This document shows positions 54,595-63,808 of a DNA stretch of 64,000 nucleotides, piece by piece (within the stretch, counting starts at the first letter, position 1; every line of letters begins with the position of its first letter). The DNA is taken from positions 182,639 through 246,638 of the forward strand of contig NZ_KB898040.1 of NCBI RefSeq assembly GCF_000377345.1. Direction: 5' to 3'. The DNA is from Thioalkalivibrio sp. ALJ16 (lineage in GTDB: Bacteria; Pseudomonadota; Gammaproteobacteria; Ectothiorhodospirales; Ectothiorhodospiraceae). Below the pieces are notes generated by a model that was not told the origin of the DNA, did not search any database, and saw nothing but the letters and a program-made list of their open reading frames with translations. Position numbers and translations under genes: made by a program.

Positions 54595-55629
54595 TCAGCC
54601 TGCGAGTTTCCAGGCAATGTCCTCGCCCGCGCGCAGCGGCACGCCAGGATCGTGACCGAACAGCACCGCCTCGGGCACCGTCCAGGACGAGCGCTCCAGC
54701 GTCAGGGTGTCCGTATTGCGCGGCAGGCCGTAAAAGTCCGGCCCGAAATGGCTGGCGAAGCCCTCCAGCCGATCAAGTGCATCCGCCGCCGCGAACGCCT
54801 CGGCATAGAGCTCGATCGCCGCATGCGCCGAATAGATCCCGGCGCAGCCGCAGGCCGATTCCTTGGCATGGCGCGGGTGCGGCGCACTGTCCGTACCCAG
54901 AAAGAAGCGCGGATGACCGCTGGTCGCCGCCTGCACCAGCGCCTGCCGGTGGCGTTCGCGCTTGAGGATGGGCAGGCAGAAATGGTGCGGCCGCATGCCG
55001 CCCGCGAACAGGGCATTGCGGTTGTACAGCAGGTGCTGCGGCGTGATGGTGGAGGCGACCGTCTCCGGCCCGTCCTGGATAAACTGCACCGCAGCCTCGG
55101 TAGTGATGTGTTCGAGCACCACGCGCAGCTGCGGGAAGTCCTGCAGCAACGGCGTCAGGTGGCGTTCGATGAACACCGCCTCGCGATCAAAGATATCGAC
55201 CTCGGGGTCGGTGACCTCGCCGTGGATCAGCAGCGGCAGGTCCGCCCGCTGCATCGCCTCGAACACCGGGTAACAGCGGCGAATATCGCGCACGCCGCTG
55301 TCGGCATTCGTGGTCGCGCCCGCCGGATACAGCTTCACCCCATACACGAAGCCGGAGGCCTTTGCCGCCGCAATCATCTCCGGCGTGGTGCTCTCGGTCA
55401 GGTACAGGGTCATCAGGGGCTCGAAATCGGCGCCCAGGGGCAGCGCGGCGAGGATGCGGTCGCGGTACTCCGCGGCCGACTCCACCGTCGTCACCGGCGG
55501 CTTCAGGTTGGGCATGATGATGGCCCGCCGAAAGCGGCGCGCGGTGTCGGGCAGCACGCTGGCGAGGACATCCCCGTCACGCAGGTGCAGATGCCAGTCA
55601 TCCGGGCGGGTCAGGGTCAGGCGGTTCAT
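54595..55629 (-). CDS. pyrC: Dihydroorotase, class II
   Basis: This 344-residue zinc amidohydrolase converts carbamoyl-aspartate to dihydroorotate in pyrimidine synthesis. The first metal-binding pair is in [15 protein letters not shown], the carbamylated-lysine site in [17 protein letters not shown], a metal histidine in [11 protein letters not shown], another in VVLEHITTE, and the substrate aspartate in [11 protein letters not shown]. Length and motifs match the E. coli-type PyrC. It is convergent with nothing and reads in the same direction as the yggU-ubiE group upstream, but 58 bases separate them. Confidence 0.97.
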   Translation of the reverse strand: MNRLTLTRPDDWHLHLRDGDVLASVLPDTARRFRRAIIMPNLKPPVTTVESAAEYRDRILAALPLGADFEPLMTLYLTESTTPEMIAAAKASGFVYGVKLYPAGATTNADSGVRDIRRCYPVFEAMQRADLPLLIHGEVTDPEVDIFDREAVFIERHLTPLLQDFPQLRVVLEHITTEAAVQFIQDGPETVASTITPQHLLYNRNALFAGGMRPHHFCLPILKRERHRQALVQAATSGHPRFFLGTDSAPHPRHAKESACGCAGIYSAHAAIELYAEAFAAADALDRLEGFASHFGPDFYGLPRNTDTLTLERSSWTVPEAVLFGHDPGVPLRAGEDIAWKLAG

Positions 55630-55687
55630 CGGCAGGTCCTGTGGTCGCGGGCGCGGCGACAGCCGGGCCCAGATAAATGGTTCGGGT

Positions 55688-55945
55688 TCAGGATAACGCG
55701 CGCCGCAAGGCGTCTTCGCTCCAGCCCTCCACCTCGATGGTTTTGCTGCGCGCGCTTGCGCCAGCCACTACACGAATGGCGGACTTCGGACAGCCCAGGT
55801 CGCGGGCCAGTAGTTCGATCACCGCCTGATTGGCGCGCCCCTTTTCCGGTGCCGCCTGTACCTGCAGCTTCAGCGTATCGCCCATCCAGCCGGTGATCGC
55901 CGTACGCCGACTGCCTGGCGCCACCTTCACCTGCAGGCGCCCCAC
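55688..55945 (-). CDS. DUF167 (YggU-family) protein
   Basis: This 85-residue protein has the DUF167 pattern: [17 protein letters not shown] near the start, [19 protein letters not shown] in the middle and [16 protein letters not shown] near the end. The fold is a small alpha/beta domain of unknown function, present in most proteobacteria. It starts 6 bases after the ubiE stop, so it is co-transcribed with ubiE. Nothing unusual was seen. Confidence 0.93.
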   Translation of the reverse strand: MGRLQVKVAPGSRRTAITGWMGDTLKLQVQAAPEKGRANQAVIELLARDLGCPKSAIRVVAGASARSKTIEVEGWSEDALRRALS

Positions 55946-55951
55946 GGGCGC

Positions 55952-56698
55952 TCAGGCGGCCGGACGCGTCGCCATGTAGGCGCTGAACACGCCCAGCTGG
56001 ACATCGCGCTGCACATCCTCGAAGCCCACGGCTCGCAGCGTGTCCTGGATCTCCTCCGGCGGCACGCACTGGTCGATGGTGTCCCAGAAGTAGCGCATCA
56101 GCAGGTGACCATCGGGGTCACGCGTCAGCACCTTGCCCACAAAGGGCACGAAGTCCCGGAAATAGAACCGGGCCAGGGCGAACTGGCGCTTGGTGCGCGG
56201 CCGCGAGACCTCGAGGATCGTGCAGCGGCCGCCGGGCTTGAGCACCCGGAAGTACTCGCTGAACAGCTCGTGGAGGTCGCGCACGTGGCGCAGCCCATAG
56301 CCCATGTACAGGCGGTCGAACTGCTGCTCCGGCAGCGGCATCTGCTCGCCCAGACTCTGGATGAAGGTCGCATCCATCTTGGTACGGGCGATATCCATCA
56401 TGCCGCGGCTGGGGTCTACGCAGGTCAGGTGGTCGTCCCCCACCACCTTGCGGATCTCCTGCGCCACCGGGCCGGTTCCCGTGGCAACGTCCAGCACGTT
56501 CATGCCCGCCTTCAGCCCCGACTTCTTCAGCACAAAGCGCCGGTACGCCTGGCCGGTGCCAAAGAAGCCCACGCGCAGGATCCGGTCGTAATACGGTGCA
56601 GTCCGGTCGAACAGATCATCGACGTAGGCGCGACGGCTGGCCTCGTCGCCGTAGTAGTCCTTCAGCACCGGGTGCGGCTTCTTGGTGGACGGCTGCAT
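55952..56698 (-). CDS. ubiE: Demethylmenaquinone/ubiquinone C-methyltransferase UbiE
   Basis: This 248-residue SAM-dependent enzyme methylates the quinone ring. The UbiE signature YYDRILRVGFFG (family start of the fold), the SAM motif MNVLDVATGTGPVAQEI, CVDPSRGMMDIARTK and MGYGLRHVRDLHELFSEYFR followed by LKPGGRCTILEVSRP are all present. The neighbouring chorismatase-like gene supports ubiquinone as the pathway. Compared with E. coli UbiE, the N-terminal part is slightly different but the length is standard. Confidence 0.92.
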   Translation of the reverse strand: MQPSTKKPHPVLKDYYGDEASRRAYVDDLFDRTAPYYDRILRVGFFGTGQAYRRFVLKKSGLKAGMNVLDVATGTGPVAQEIRKVVGDDHLTCVDPSRGMMDIARTKMDATFIQSLGEQMPLPEQQFDRLYMGYGLRHVRDLHELFSEYFRVLKPGGRCTILEVSRPRTKRQFALARFYFRDFVPFVGKVLTRDPDGHLLMRYFWDTIDQCVPPEEIQDTLRAVGFEDVQRDVQLGVFSAYMATRPAA

Positions 56699-56774
56699 TG
56701 CGTGTTCTCCCTGGCTAGTGGCCGGTGGCCGCGTGGATACGGCGTTGTATCTTCAATCCGGCTTCAAATCGTCA

Positions 56775-57803
56775 TTATGGTGTCGCGAGCGCCGTAGGCA
56801 GGCGCTCCGAGTACAGCCCCTCGATCTCCACCAGCAGTTCCTCGCGACAGATGTCGCCATGCAGCAGAAGCCAGGGTACGTCGTGGCCGAGGTGTCGCCG
56901 CAGGTGGTCTTCGGCAGCCGTCGCATCCGCGGCGTGGCGCAGGTAAACCTTGAGCAGCGAGAGCGCCTGCGGCGTCTCGGCGGACATTCGATGGTGCAGG
57001 TTCGCCTGTTCCAGCAGAACCCCGATATTGCGCAGGCTCTCGTCGATCTGTGCCTCCAGATCGCCGGCATGGCGGCTCTCGTGCCCGACGATACTGGCCG
57101 TCCCGGAGATAAAGAGCTCGGCTACCTCCGGCCCGGACTGCCAGAGGCTGGCGCGGGCAAACGAAGGGCTGCGCGGACCATACCGGCGCGGGTAGTGGAA
57201 TGCGCTGACCTGGCGCGGATTCTCGATCCGTGCCGCCGCCTCACGCGTGGCGATGAAGTAGATCAGCAGGCCGTCGCCATGGGTGCCGATGGCCGTCGCC
57301 GCCGGCAGGATCTGCTCGTACCCGGGCAGGGCCTCGAACACCCGGGCGCGGCCACTGCAGAAGCCGCGGTAGCGTTCCTGCCCGGCCACCGGCTCGTTGA
57401 TCGCGGGGAAGTAGTTCCAGACCCGCACCAGATGCGCGAAGCCGCGGGCGCGACATGCGGTCAGGATCTCGCGGTAGGCATCTTCCGCCATCGGCTCCGG
57501 GTCTTCCGTGGTCCCCAGAGGCTGGAACCAGGCGCCCACCAGGCAATGCTCGCTATGCAGAAAGGCCAGCGCCCCCTCCACGCCAGTCTCGCCGCGGGTG
57601 CCTTCCGGCAGGGTCCAGTACTCCAGCCACTCTCCCCCGGAACCGACAGGCTGCAGCCCCACGCGGATCTCCAGCTGTCCCGGGCGGCACTCGACGCCGC
57701 TGCGCCCGCCAAACCGGACCACGACCGGGGCCTGCGCAGCCTCCGGGGCGTCGGGCCGGCAGTAACGAACCGTCAGCGGGGTGTTTGCAGCAGATGAGCT
57801 CAT
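56775..57803 (-). CDS. XanB2-like chorismatase (4-hydroxybenzoate/3-hydroxybenzoate producer)
   Basis: This 342-residue protein matches the chorismatase family (FkbO/Hyg5/XanB2). Typical blocks are AREILTACR-like AYREILTACRARGFAHLV, RVWNYFPAINEP, RYRGFCSGRARVFE, PAATAIGTHGDGLLIYFIA and PRQVSAFHYPRRYGPRSPSF. In Xanthomonas, XanB2 splits chorismate into hydroxybenzoates and supplies 4-hydroxybenzoate for coenzyme Q in place of UbiC. Here it lies next to ubiE, separated by 76 bases in the same direction, which supports a quinone role. The product ratio cannot be told from sequence. Confidence 0.87.
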   Translation of the reverse strand: MSSSAANTPLTVRYCRPDAPEAAQAPVVVRFGGRSGVECRPGQLEIRVGLQPVGSGGEWLEYWTLPEGTRGETGVEGALAFLHSEHCLVGAWFQPLGTTEDPEPMAEDAYREILTACRARGFAHLVRVWNYFPAINEPVAGQERYRGFCSGRARVFEALPGYEQILPAATAIGTHGDGLLIYFIATREAAARIENPRQVSAFHYPRRYGPRSPSFARASLWQSGPEVAELFISGTASIVGHESRHAGDLEAQIDESLRNIGVLLEQANLHHRMSAETPQALSLLKVYLRHAADATAAEDHLRRHLGHDVPWLLLHGDICREELLVEIEGLYSERLPTALATP

Positions 57804-57911
57804 TCCTGGCGCCAGGGGCTTCCGTTCCGTCCGTAACCGCCGCGCAGTCTAACAATCTCCCCCGCGCCGTGCCCGCCCCGGCTGTACGCCCGGGCCGCTG
57901 GCCGCCGTGGG

Positions 57912-58742
57912 TCAGGAATCCCCCATACTGAATCCCGCGGCCTGGAGAAACGCCCGCAGGCCCTCGGTATAGGCATCTCCGGTGGTCATTGGCGCGTCGT
58001 TATGGCCGCCCTGCAACTGCAGAAGCTGCCCGTCGCGGGCCTCGGCATACAGCCGTTCGGCATGGGCAAAGGGAACGATCTCATCCGCCGGGCTGTGTGC
58101 CAGCAGGATGGGCGCCTCGATGGCGCCGATGCGCCCGAGGGTGTCGTATTCGTGGCGCAGCAGTGCGCGTACCGGCAGCCAGGGATAATGCCGCGCGCCC
58201 AGGTCGGCGGCGGAGGTGAAGGCCGCTTCGAGGATCACGGCACCGGGTTCGACCGCGGTGGCCAGATCGGCCGCCACCGCCGCCCCCAGGGAGCGCCCGA
58301 ACAGCACGACGTCCTCTGCGGAGAACCCGCGATCCTCGACAAGATGCCGCCAGGCGGCGCGGGCATCCGCGTAGGTCCCCGCCTCGTCCGGACGCCCCGC
58401 ACTCCGGCCGTAGCCGCGGTAGTCGATGATGAGCACGGCCAGCCCCAGTTCGTGGAACTGCCGCAGGGAATACAGGCGGTGACCGATGTTGCCGGCATTG
58501 CCATGGAGGAACAGCATCACCGGCGCATCCGAGCGCGGCCCCGGCACGAACCAGCCGTGCAGACGCACGTCGTCCTCGGTGGTCAGCTCCACGTCCTCAT
58601 ATGCGAGGCCGATGCGTTCGGGCGTATCGGTCAGCGTCCCTGAGGGCATATAGATCAGACGGTCCTGGGTCACGAACATCAGCCCCACCACCAGGGCATA
58701 CCCCAGACCCAGAAGCACCGCGATCCTGAACAGATTGGCCAT
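57912..58742 (-). CDS. Membrane-anchored alpha/beta hydrolase
   Basis: This 276-residue protein has an N-terminal membrane anchor (about 4-26, IAVLLGLGYALVVGLMFV) followed by an alpha/beta hydrolase domain of the BEM46/ABHD13 type. The family start QDRLIYMPSG, the oxyanion block MLFLHGNAGNIGHRL, the nucleophile GRSLGAAVAADLA, an aspartate in HSPADEIVPF and the final histidine GGHNDAP make a complete triad. The substrate is unknown; esterase or thioesterase activity is likely. ATG 58742 is chosen over upstream starts because the anchor follows it. It is divergent from relA. Confidence 0.9.
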   Translation of the reverse strand: MANLFRIAVLLGLGYALVVGLMFVTQDRLIYMPSGTLTDTPERIGLAYEDVELTTEDDVRLHGWFVPGPRSDAPVMLFLHGNAGNIGHRLYSLRQFHELGLAVLIIDYRGYGRSAGRPDEAGTYADARAAWRHLVEDRGFSAEDVVLFGRSLGAAVAADLATAVEPGAVILEAAFTSAADLGARHYPWLPVRALLRHEYDTLGRIGAIEAPILLAHSPADEIVPFAHAERLYAEARDGQLLQLQGGHNDAPMTTGDAYTEGLRAFLQAAGFSMGDS

Positions 58743-58842
58743 GCCCCGATCCTGACCGCGCCCGGCCCTCCCTTGCAAGCCTCTACCCCAGCCCCGCGCT
58801 CCCGTACAATACCGGCCACGCACCGTCCGAACGACTGCCCGC

Positions 58843-61035
58843 ATGCGCCATTCGCTGTTAACCAATACCGACCTCCAGGGCCTCGACCGCGACGCGCTGC
58901 TGCGCCATTTCGCGGGCGGCCAGCCGCTGGACGGCGCAGCGGGGGAACAGCTGCGGGACGCGCTCGAGCTGGCACTGGAGGCGGTGGAAGCCAGCGGGCT
59001 CGAGTCCCACCCACTCGATGTGGCCGAGACCCTGCGCCATCTGAACGTGGACCGCCAGACGCTGGTGGCGACCCTGCTGGTGCCGGCCTACCTGGCAGAC
59101 CACCTGGATGCGGCCGCAATCGAAGGCCGCTTCGGGGCTGCGACTGCGCGGCTGACCACCAACGTCGCGGCCCTCGTGCGCCGTCGTTTCGAGACGCCCG
59201 CTGGGCGCCCGGAACAGGCCGAGCGTCTGCGGCGCATGCTGATGGCGATGGTGGACGACGTGCGGGCGGTGCTGATCAAGCTGGCATTCCGCGTCCAGCA
59301 CCTGCGCCTGATCGCGCGGGAACCGGACGATTCCGCGCGCGCCCTCGCCCAGGAGACTCTGGACGTGATCGCGCCGCTGGCCAACCGTCTGGGTGTCGGC
59401 CAGCTGAAGTGGGAGATGGAAGACCTCGCCCTGCGCATCCTGGAACCGGATACCTACCGCGAGATCGCACGCGGGCTGGAGGAAAATCGGACCGAGCGTG
59501 AGACCTACGTCGAGGCCTTTGCGCGCACCCTTCAGCAGCGCCTGAAGGAAGAAGGCATCGACGCCCGCGTATTTGGCCGGCCCAAGCACATCTACAGCAT
59601 CTGGAAGAAGATGCAGCGCAAACGCACCTCGCTGTCGGAACTGTACGACCTGCGGGCCACGCGCGTGATCGTGGACCAGCTGGCCACCTGCTACACCGTC
59701 CTGGGTATCGTCCACAACGACTGGCGCCACCTGCCCAGCGAGTTCGACGACTACATCGCGAACCCCAAGGATAACGGCTACCAGTCCCTGCACACCGCCG
59801 TGGTGGGGCCCCAAGGCAAGATCGTCGAGGTGCAGATCCGCACCCGCGAAATGGACGAGTTCGCCGAACTGGGGGTGGCCGCCCACTGGCGCTACAAGGA
59901 AGGCGGACGCGAGGACCAGGCGCTCAATCGCGCCATCGCCAACCTGCGCCAGCTGCTGGAGGCCGACAGCTCGGACCAGAACCTGCTGGACGAAATCCAG
60001 AGCGAGCCCCTGCACCAGCGTGTCTTCGTGCTGACCCCACAAGGCGAGGTGCTGGACCTGTCCCAGGGTGCCACGCCGCTGGATTTCGCCTACGCGGTGC
60101 ATACCGAAGTCGGCCACCGTTGCCGCGGAGCCAAGGTGGACGGTCACATCGTACCGCTCACCTACCGCCTCAAATCCGGCGAACGGGTCGAGGTGCTGAC
60201 TACCCGCGAGGGCGGACCCAGCCGCGACTGGCTCAACCCCAACCTCGGCTATCTCAATACCGCCCGGGCCCGCTCCAAGGTCCGCACCTGGTTCCGTCAG
60301 CAACACCAGGAGGAACACCTCGCGACTGGCAAGCAGATGTTCGATCGCGAGTGCCAGCGGCTGGGCTGCGGCCACGACCTCGACCGCACCGCCCTCGCCG
60401 AGGCCATGAAGTATCAGACCTTTGACGAACTGCTCACCGCCCTCGGTGCCGGCGACGTCACCACGGCACAGATCGCCGGGCGCATCTCGCAGCAGATGCG
60501 CGAGGCCCGAAGCCCGCAACCACCGGCGACAGCCCCGGTGTCACAACGCGCGCGGCGCCCCGACGGAACCGGCGGCGACGCGGACATCAAGATTCGGGGT
60601 GTGGGCGGCCTGCTCACTACGCGCGCGCGCTGCTGCAACCCGCAGCCCGGCGACCCCATCATCGGCTTCATCACCCGCGGGGCCGGCGTCTCCGTGCACC
60701 GCAGCGACTGCGTGAACATCCTGCACATGCCACAGGAAAAGCGCGGCCGCCTGATCCCGGTCTCCTGGGGCGAAGAACCGGAACGCGAAGCCGTCACCCT
60801 GGAAGTGGATGCCCATGACCGCCCCGGCCTCCTGGGTGAAGTGGGCAACGCCTTCTCCGAATGCGGCATCAACCTGCTGCGCGTGAACACCCAGACCAAC
60901 CGCGAGGATCGCAGCGTCCGCATGGAACTGGAGGCCGAGTTCAGCGACCTCGGCGAACTGAGCGCCCTGTTCGACCGCCTGCAGGCCCTCGGCAGCGTAC
61001 AGACCGTGCGACGCGTCCCGAACCCGGCATCCTGA
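58843..61035 (+). CDS. relA: GTP pyrophosphokinase RelA
   Basis: This 730-residue enzyme makes (p)ppGpp on stalled ribosomes. The N-terminal HD-like domain (about 30-190) is degenerate and lacks the HD pair of SpoT hydrolases (VATLLVPAYLADH), so it is RelA rather than SpoT. The synthetase domain (about 225-360) has FGRPKHIYSIWKKMQRK, HNDWRHLPSEFDDYIANP and NGYQSLHTAVVGP. TGS (about 385-450), a zinc-finger-like CCNPQPGDPIIGFI segment (about 605) and a C-terminal ACT domain (about 655-725) follow. Length and order match RelA. A REP element lies about 95 bases after the stop. Confidence 0.95.
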   Translation: MRHSLLTNTDLQGLDRDALLRHFAGGQPLDGAAGEQLRDALELALEAVEASGLESHPLDVAETLRHLNVDRQTLVATLLVPAYLADHLDAAAIEGRFGAATARLTTNVAALVRRRFETPAGRPEQAERLRRMLMAMVDDVRAVLIKLAFRVQHLRLIAREPDDSARALAQETLDVIAPLANRLGVGQLKWEMEDLALRILEPDTYREIARGLEENRTERETYVEAFARTLQQRLKEEGIDARVFGRPKHIYSIWKKMQRKRTSLSELYDLRATRVIVDQLATCYTVLGIVHNDWRHLPSEFDDYIANPKDNGYQSLHTAVVGPQGKIVEVQIRTREMDEFAELGVAAHWRYKEGGREDQALNRAIANLRQLLEADSSDQNLLDEIQSEPLHQRVFVLTPQGEVLDLSQGATPLDFAYAVHTEVGHRCRGAKVDGHIVPLTYRLKSGERVEVLTTREGGPSRDWLNPNLGYLNTARARSKVRTWFRQQHQEEHLATGKQMFDRECQRLGCGHDLDRTALAEAMKYQTFDELLTALGAGDVTTAQIAGRISQQMREARSPQPPATAPVSQRARRPDGTGGDADIKIRGVGGLLTTRARCCNPQPGDPIIGFITRGAGVSVHRSDCVNILHMPQEKRGRLIPVSWGEEPEREAVTLEVDAHDRPGLLGEVGNAFSECGINLLRVNTQTNREDRSVRMELEAEFSDLGELSALFDRLQALGSVQTVRRVPNPAS

Positions 61036-61130
61036 CGCGCCGCACTAGCGCCCCTCCGCCATCCCGACTCAACCGCAACGGCCGTCATCCGGCCGCAACC
61101 ACGGCCCCGTCAGCCCGCCGTAACCCCAAC

Positions 61131-61251
61131 GTCATCATCCCTGCCGCAGCGCAGCGAAGAGCCGAGATCCAGGGCGTCAGGAAGCCCCAACCGCCTGCCT
61201 GGCACCAACGCCCGAGATCCCGGATAACCGCTGCGCGGTTCCCGGCATGAC
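61131..61251. repeat. Diverged REP element after relA
   Basis: This copy of the REP family begins GTCATCATCCCTGCCGCAGC and ends with the hairpin ATCCCGGATAACCGCTGCG plus CGGTTCCCGGCATGAC. It is longer than the 102-bp units because of an insertion in the middle. It occupies most of the 290-base gap between relA and the fliT-like gene. Confidence 0.8.
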
Positions 61252-61328
61252 GAGAGGCGGGGCGACGACTGAGGAAAACCGGGAGAAATCGGCTGGGGCC
61301 GAATCATCGGCGGCCGTTAGTGCGCGGG

Positions 61329-61712
61329 TCAGCGGCCTGGCTTCATCGGGCCGGAGGGCATGGAGTGGCGGCGCGTGTTCTCGTAAGCGCTGGTGCCTTT
61401 GCGACCGGCGCGCAGCTCCCGCAGCTGCCGGCTGGCTTCGCCGCGACGCTCGGCGAGTTCAGGGACGGTCTGCTCGTAGAATGCGGAGAGGCGCTCAAGC
61501 GCCTCGCGCAGGGCATGGCCGCTGTCATCACGAAGCGGCACCGGTTCGTCGCCGAACGCGCGATTGACCAGGACCCGCGCCTTCAGGTCCAGCTCTTCCA
61601 GGCGGTCCCAGTCCTCATCGAGGATGGCCTGTTCCATCAGGCCACGCACTGCCTCGACGGCATCCTCCAGCGTTACGCCGGAGTTGTCGTTATCCGCATT
61701 GGATGTGGTCAT
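61329..61712 (-). CDS. fliT: FliT-like flagellar chaperone
   Basis: This 127-residue, mostly helical protein is the third gene after fliD and fliS, the position of fliT, whose product binds FliD and prevents its early assembly. Sequence features are weak, as is usual for FliT: acidic helices in LEDAVEAVRGLMEQAILDED and LEELDLKARVLVNRAFGDEP, then SAFYEQTVPELAERRGEASR. The C-terminus (about 110-127) is basic and disordered. The assignment rests on position and helical character, not on a strong motif. Confidence 0.72.
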   Translation of the reverse strand: MTTSNADNDNSGVTLEDAVEAVRGLMEQAILDEDWDRLEELDLKARVLVNRAFGDEPVPLRDDSGHALREALERLSAFYEQTVPELAERRGEASRQLRELRAGRKGTSAYENTRRHSMPSGPMKPGR

Positions 61713-61761
61713 GATCCGCGCACATCACCATGCCGGGCGGGCGCGGTCAAGACCGCGGGTC

Positions 61762-62175
61762 TCAGCTCGCCCGCCGCTGGCGCGCGTCATGCGGGATCTC
61801 GTCCCAGCCACCCTTGATCTCGCGCAGCAGCTTGGCAACTTCGTCCAGCGCCGCCGCATCGTTCTGCGCGTTGGCCTCCAGCAGACGCCGGGACATGTAC
61901 TCGTACAGGGCATCCAGATTGCCCGACAGCTCCGGGTTATGCTTGTGGTCCAACACCGCGCGCAGCGATTCGACGATATCGATGGCCTTGCCGATCTTCT
62001 CGCCTTTCAGGCCCACGTTGCCCTGCTGCATCGCACCTTTCGCCACCGCAATGCGCTCCAGCGCACCCTCGAACAACATCTGGATCAGCCGGTGCGGGTC
62101 GGCCACCTGGGCCTCGGCCAGCGCGCCCGACTGCCGATACTGATTCACCCCTCGATTCGATGCCGGTCCGTACAT
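61762..62175 (-). CDS. fliS: Flagellar secretion chaperone FliS
   Basis: This 137-residue protein is a chaperone that binds the flagellin C-terminus before export. FliS hallmarks are a short N-terminal Y-x-x-x-x stretch (VNQYRQSGALAEAQ), DPHRLIQMLFEGALERIAVA, and the helix KGEKIGKAIDIVESLRAVLD followed by LSGNLDALYEYMSRRLLEAN. Length and order (fliD-fliS-fliT) match other gammaproteobacteria. It lies 38 bases after the fliD stop. Confidence 0.95.
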   Translation of the reverse strand: MYGPASNRGVNQYRQSGALAEAQVADPHRLIQMLFEGALERIAVAKGAMQQGNVGLKGEKIGKAIDIVESLRAVLDHKHNPELSGNLDALYEYMSRRLLEANAQNDAAALDEVAKLLREIKGGWDEIPHDARQRRAS

Positions 62176-62213
62176 CTGCCTGTCTCCGTTATCCAGTCAC
62201 CGCTTTGCGGTGA

Positions 62214-63575
62214 TTATCGACGCGAATTGTTCTGCGCCAGCGGCATGTTCGCCAGTTGGCTGGTCAGAAAGTCGCCGGTGCTCTGCATTTGCGCGATCGC
62301 CGTATCCATGCGCGAGAATTGTGCGATGAGGCGGCTTTCCATGCGCTCGAGGCGTACGTCCAGCCGTTCACGCTGCTGTTCGATGCGTTCGAGGTCGCTG
62401 CGCAGCCCGTCGGTACGGTTCCCGATCAGGCCATCCGGTGCGACGAAGGTCCGGGTGACCTCTTCCATGCGCCCGCCCACTTCACGTACAACCTGCGCAA
62501 TACTCTCGAAGTCGTTGTTATCCATCGCCTGATTAAAGCGACTGGTGTCGAAATTCAGCGTCCCGTCACGATTCGAGACGATGCCAAGCTCGGCCAGGGT
62601 CTGCACGCCCGAGTCCGGCACCCCGGCCTGCTGTAGCAGGGCCTCGCTCAGTCGGCTGCGCACACCGCGCACGGTGCTGTCACCGGTGAGCACCGACGGC
62701 TCGTCGTCCTCCACGTTGTAGGACGTCAGCTCGCGGGTCTGCCCGACCAGTGTGTTGTACTGTTCGACAAAGCCCTGCAGCGCCTCGCGCAGCGCGCTCT
62801 GGTCTTCCCGCACCGAGACCGTGGCCGGTGCTGTCGAGGTGCCCTGCAACTCGATGGAGATCCCTTCGATGGCATCGTCCAGGGTGTTGGTCGCGCTGGT
62901 CACGGTCACGCCGTCGATTACCACCTCGGCATTCTGTGCCGCGCGCGTCTCGACCAGGTTGCTGCCATCCAGTCGCGCCAGACCGCTGCCGGCCGGGTCC
63001 TCGGTCGCGGTCAGCGAGATCGTGTTGTCCGCCCCCGTCTCGGTGGCATTCAGCACCAGCCTCGCGCCGTTGCCATCGTTCACGATGGACGCACGCACAC
63101 CCGCACCGGCCTCGTTGATGGCATCGCGCACATCGCGCAGCGTGTCGCCTTCCGCGACGTTGATCGTCACCGGGCTACGATCCCCCAGCTGCAACTGCAG
63201 CTGCCCGGCCCCGACCTCGGCATCACCGTCCGCGAAATCCCCTGCGGCGGTGGCGAGCGCCTGCGCCTGCGCCAGCTGGTTCACCTGCAGCGAGAAAGAA
63301 CCGTTGGCCGCGGAACCGTCGGCACTCACGGTTGCCACGCTCTCGTCGGAGATCGAGGCCGTCTGGTTGAGTTCGAAGCCGGACAACGACAATAACGAGG
63401 CCTGGAGCTGTTCGATCCCGTTGCGCAGGTTCCCGAAGGCCGAGATCTGCGCCTCGATCCGCTCCTCACGCCGGTTGAAGCGATCTTCCTTCGGAAGGCG
63501 TTCGGCGTTCAGCAGGTCGCCTACAATCTGGTTCAGATCCAGGCCGGACCCCACACCCATCGCACTGATTGCCAT
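62214..63575 (-). CDS. fliD: Flagellar hook-associated protein 2 (filament cap) FliD
   Basis: This 453-residue protein forms the pentameric cap that folds flagellin at the filament tip. The FliD N-terminal block VGSGLDLNQIVGDLLNAERLP is followed by QISAFGNLRNGIEQLQASLL, the beta-rich middle domains (VDGVTVTSATN-like VVIDGVTVTSATNTLDD), and a C-terminal coiled coil with IEQQRERLDVRLERMESRL and IAQMQSTGDFL. The predicted size is usual. It is first in the fliD-fliS-fliT operon, with sigma-54- and sigma-28-like elements upstream. Confidence 0.94.
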   Translation of the reverse strand: MAISAMGVGSGLDLNQIVGDLLNAERLPKEDRFNRREERIEAQISAFGNLRNGIEQLQASLLSLSGFELNQTASISDESVATVSADGSAANGSFSLQVNQLAQAQALATAAGDFADGDAEVGAGQLQLQLGDRSPVTINVAEGDTLRDVRDAINEAGAGVRASIVNDGNGARLVLNATETGADNTISLTATEDPAGSGLARLDGSNLVETRAAQNAEVVIDGVTVTSATNTLDDAIEGISIELQGTSTAPATVSVREDQSALREALQGFVEQYNTLVGQTRELTSYNVEDDEPSVLTGDSTVRGVRSRLSEALLQQAGVPDSGVQTLAELGIVSNRDGTLNFDTSRFNQAMDNNDFESIAQVVREVGGRMEEVTRTFVAPDGLIGNRTDGLRSDLERIEQQRERLDVRLERMESRLIAQFSRMDTAIAQMQSTGDFLTSQLANMPLAQNNSRR

Positions 63576-63630
63576 CGTATTGCTCCTCGCAGGTCGACGT
63601 CTCGACCGCCTCTGTGCACGTACAACCTCT

Positions 63631-63664
63631 ATAACGACAGCCTAGCGCAAATCTTGATCCCCCA
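63631..63664 (-). promoter_or_regulatory. Candidate fliD promoter, sigma-54 or sigma-28
   Basis: On the minus strand GG and GC are exactly 10 bases apart in GGATCAAGATTTGC, with a good -12 TTTGC, as for sigma-54. The overlapping TCAAG and GTCGTTAT with 14 bases between them fit the spacing of sigma-28 promoters but match it less well. Either would suit a flagellar gene. Confidence 0.4.
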
Positions 63665-63692
63665 CTGCGAAAAAACTGCGCAGCCGCAACAC

Positions 63693-63721
63693 AAAAAGGC
63701 CGCACCCCAGGGGATGCGGCC
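63693..63721 (-). terminator. Rho-independent terminator of fliC
   Basis: Read on the minus strand, GGCCGCATCCCC and the mirrored GGGTGCGGCC form a stem of at least 7 GC-rich pairs followed at once by TTTTTGTG. It lies 87 bases after the flagellin stop and separates fliC from fliD. Confidence 0.9.
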
Positions 63722-63808
63722 TGTCGGGACCGGGCGGGCACTCACGACCGGCGCAAGTGGTCCCCGGGGCATCAGCCGGGCTTCATTCGAAGGCCGACCC
63801 GGACCCGC

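Noticed and set aside
58843..61035. SpoT instead of RelA
   Set aside because: The N-terminal domain lacks the catalytic HD pair and the ppGpp hydrolase motif pattern expected of SpoT.
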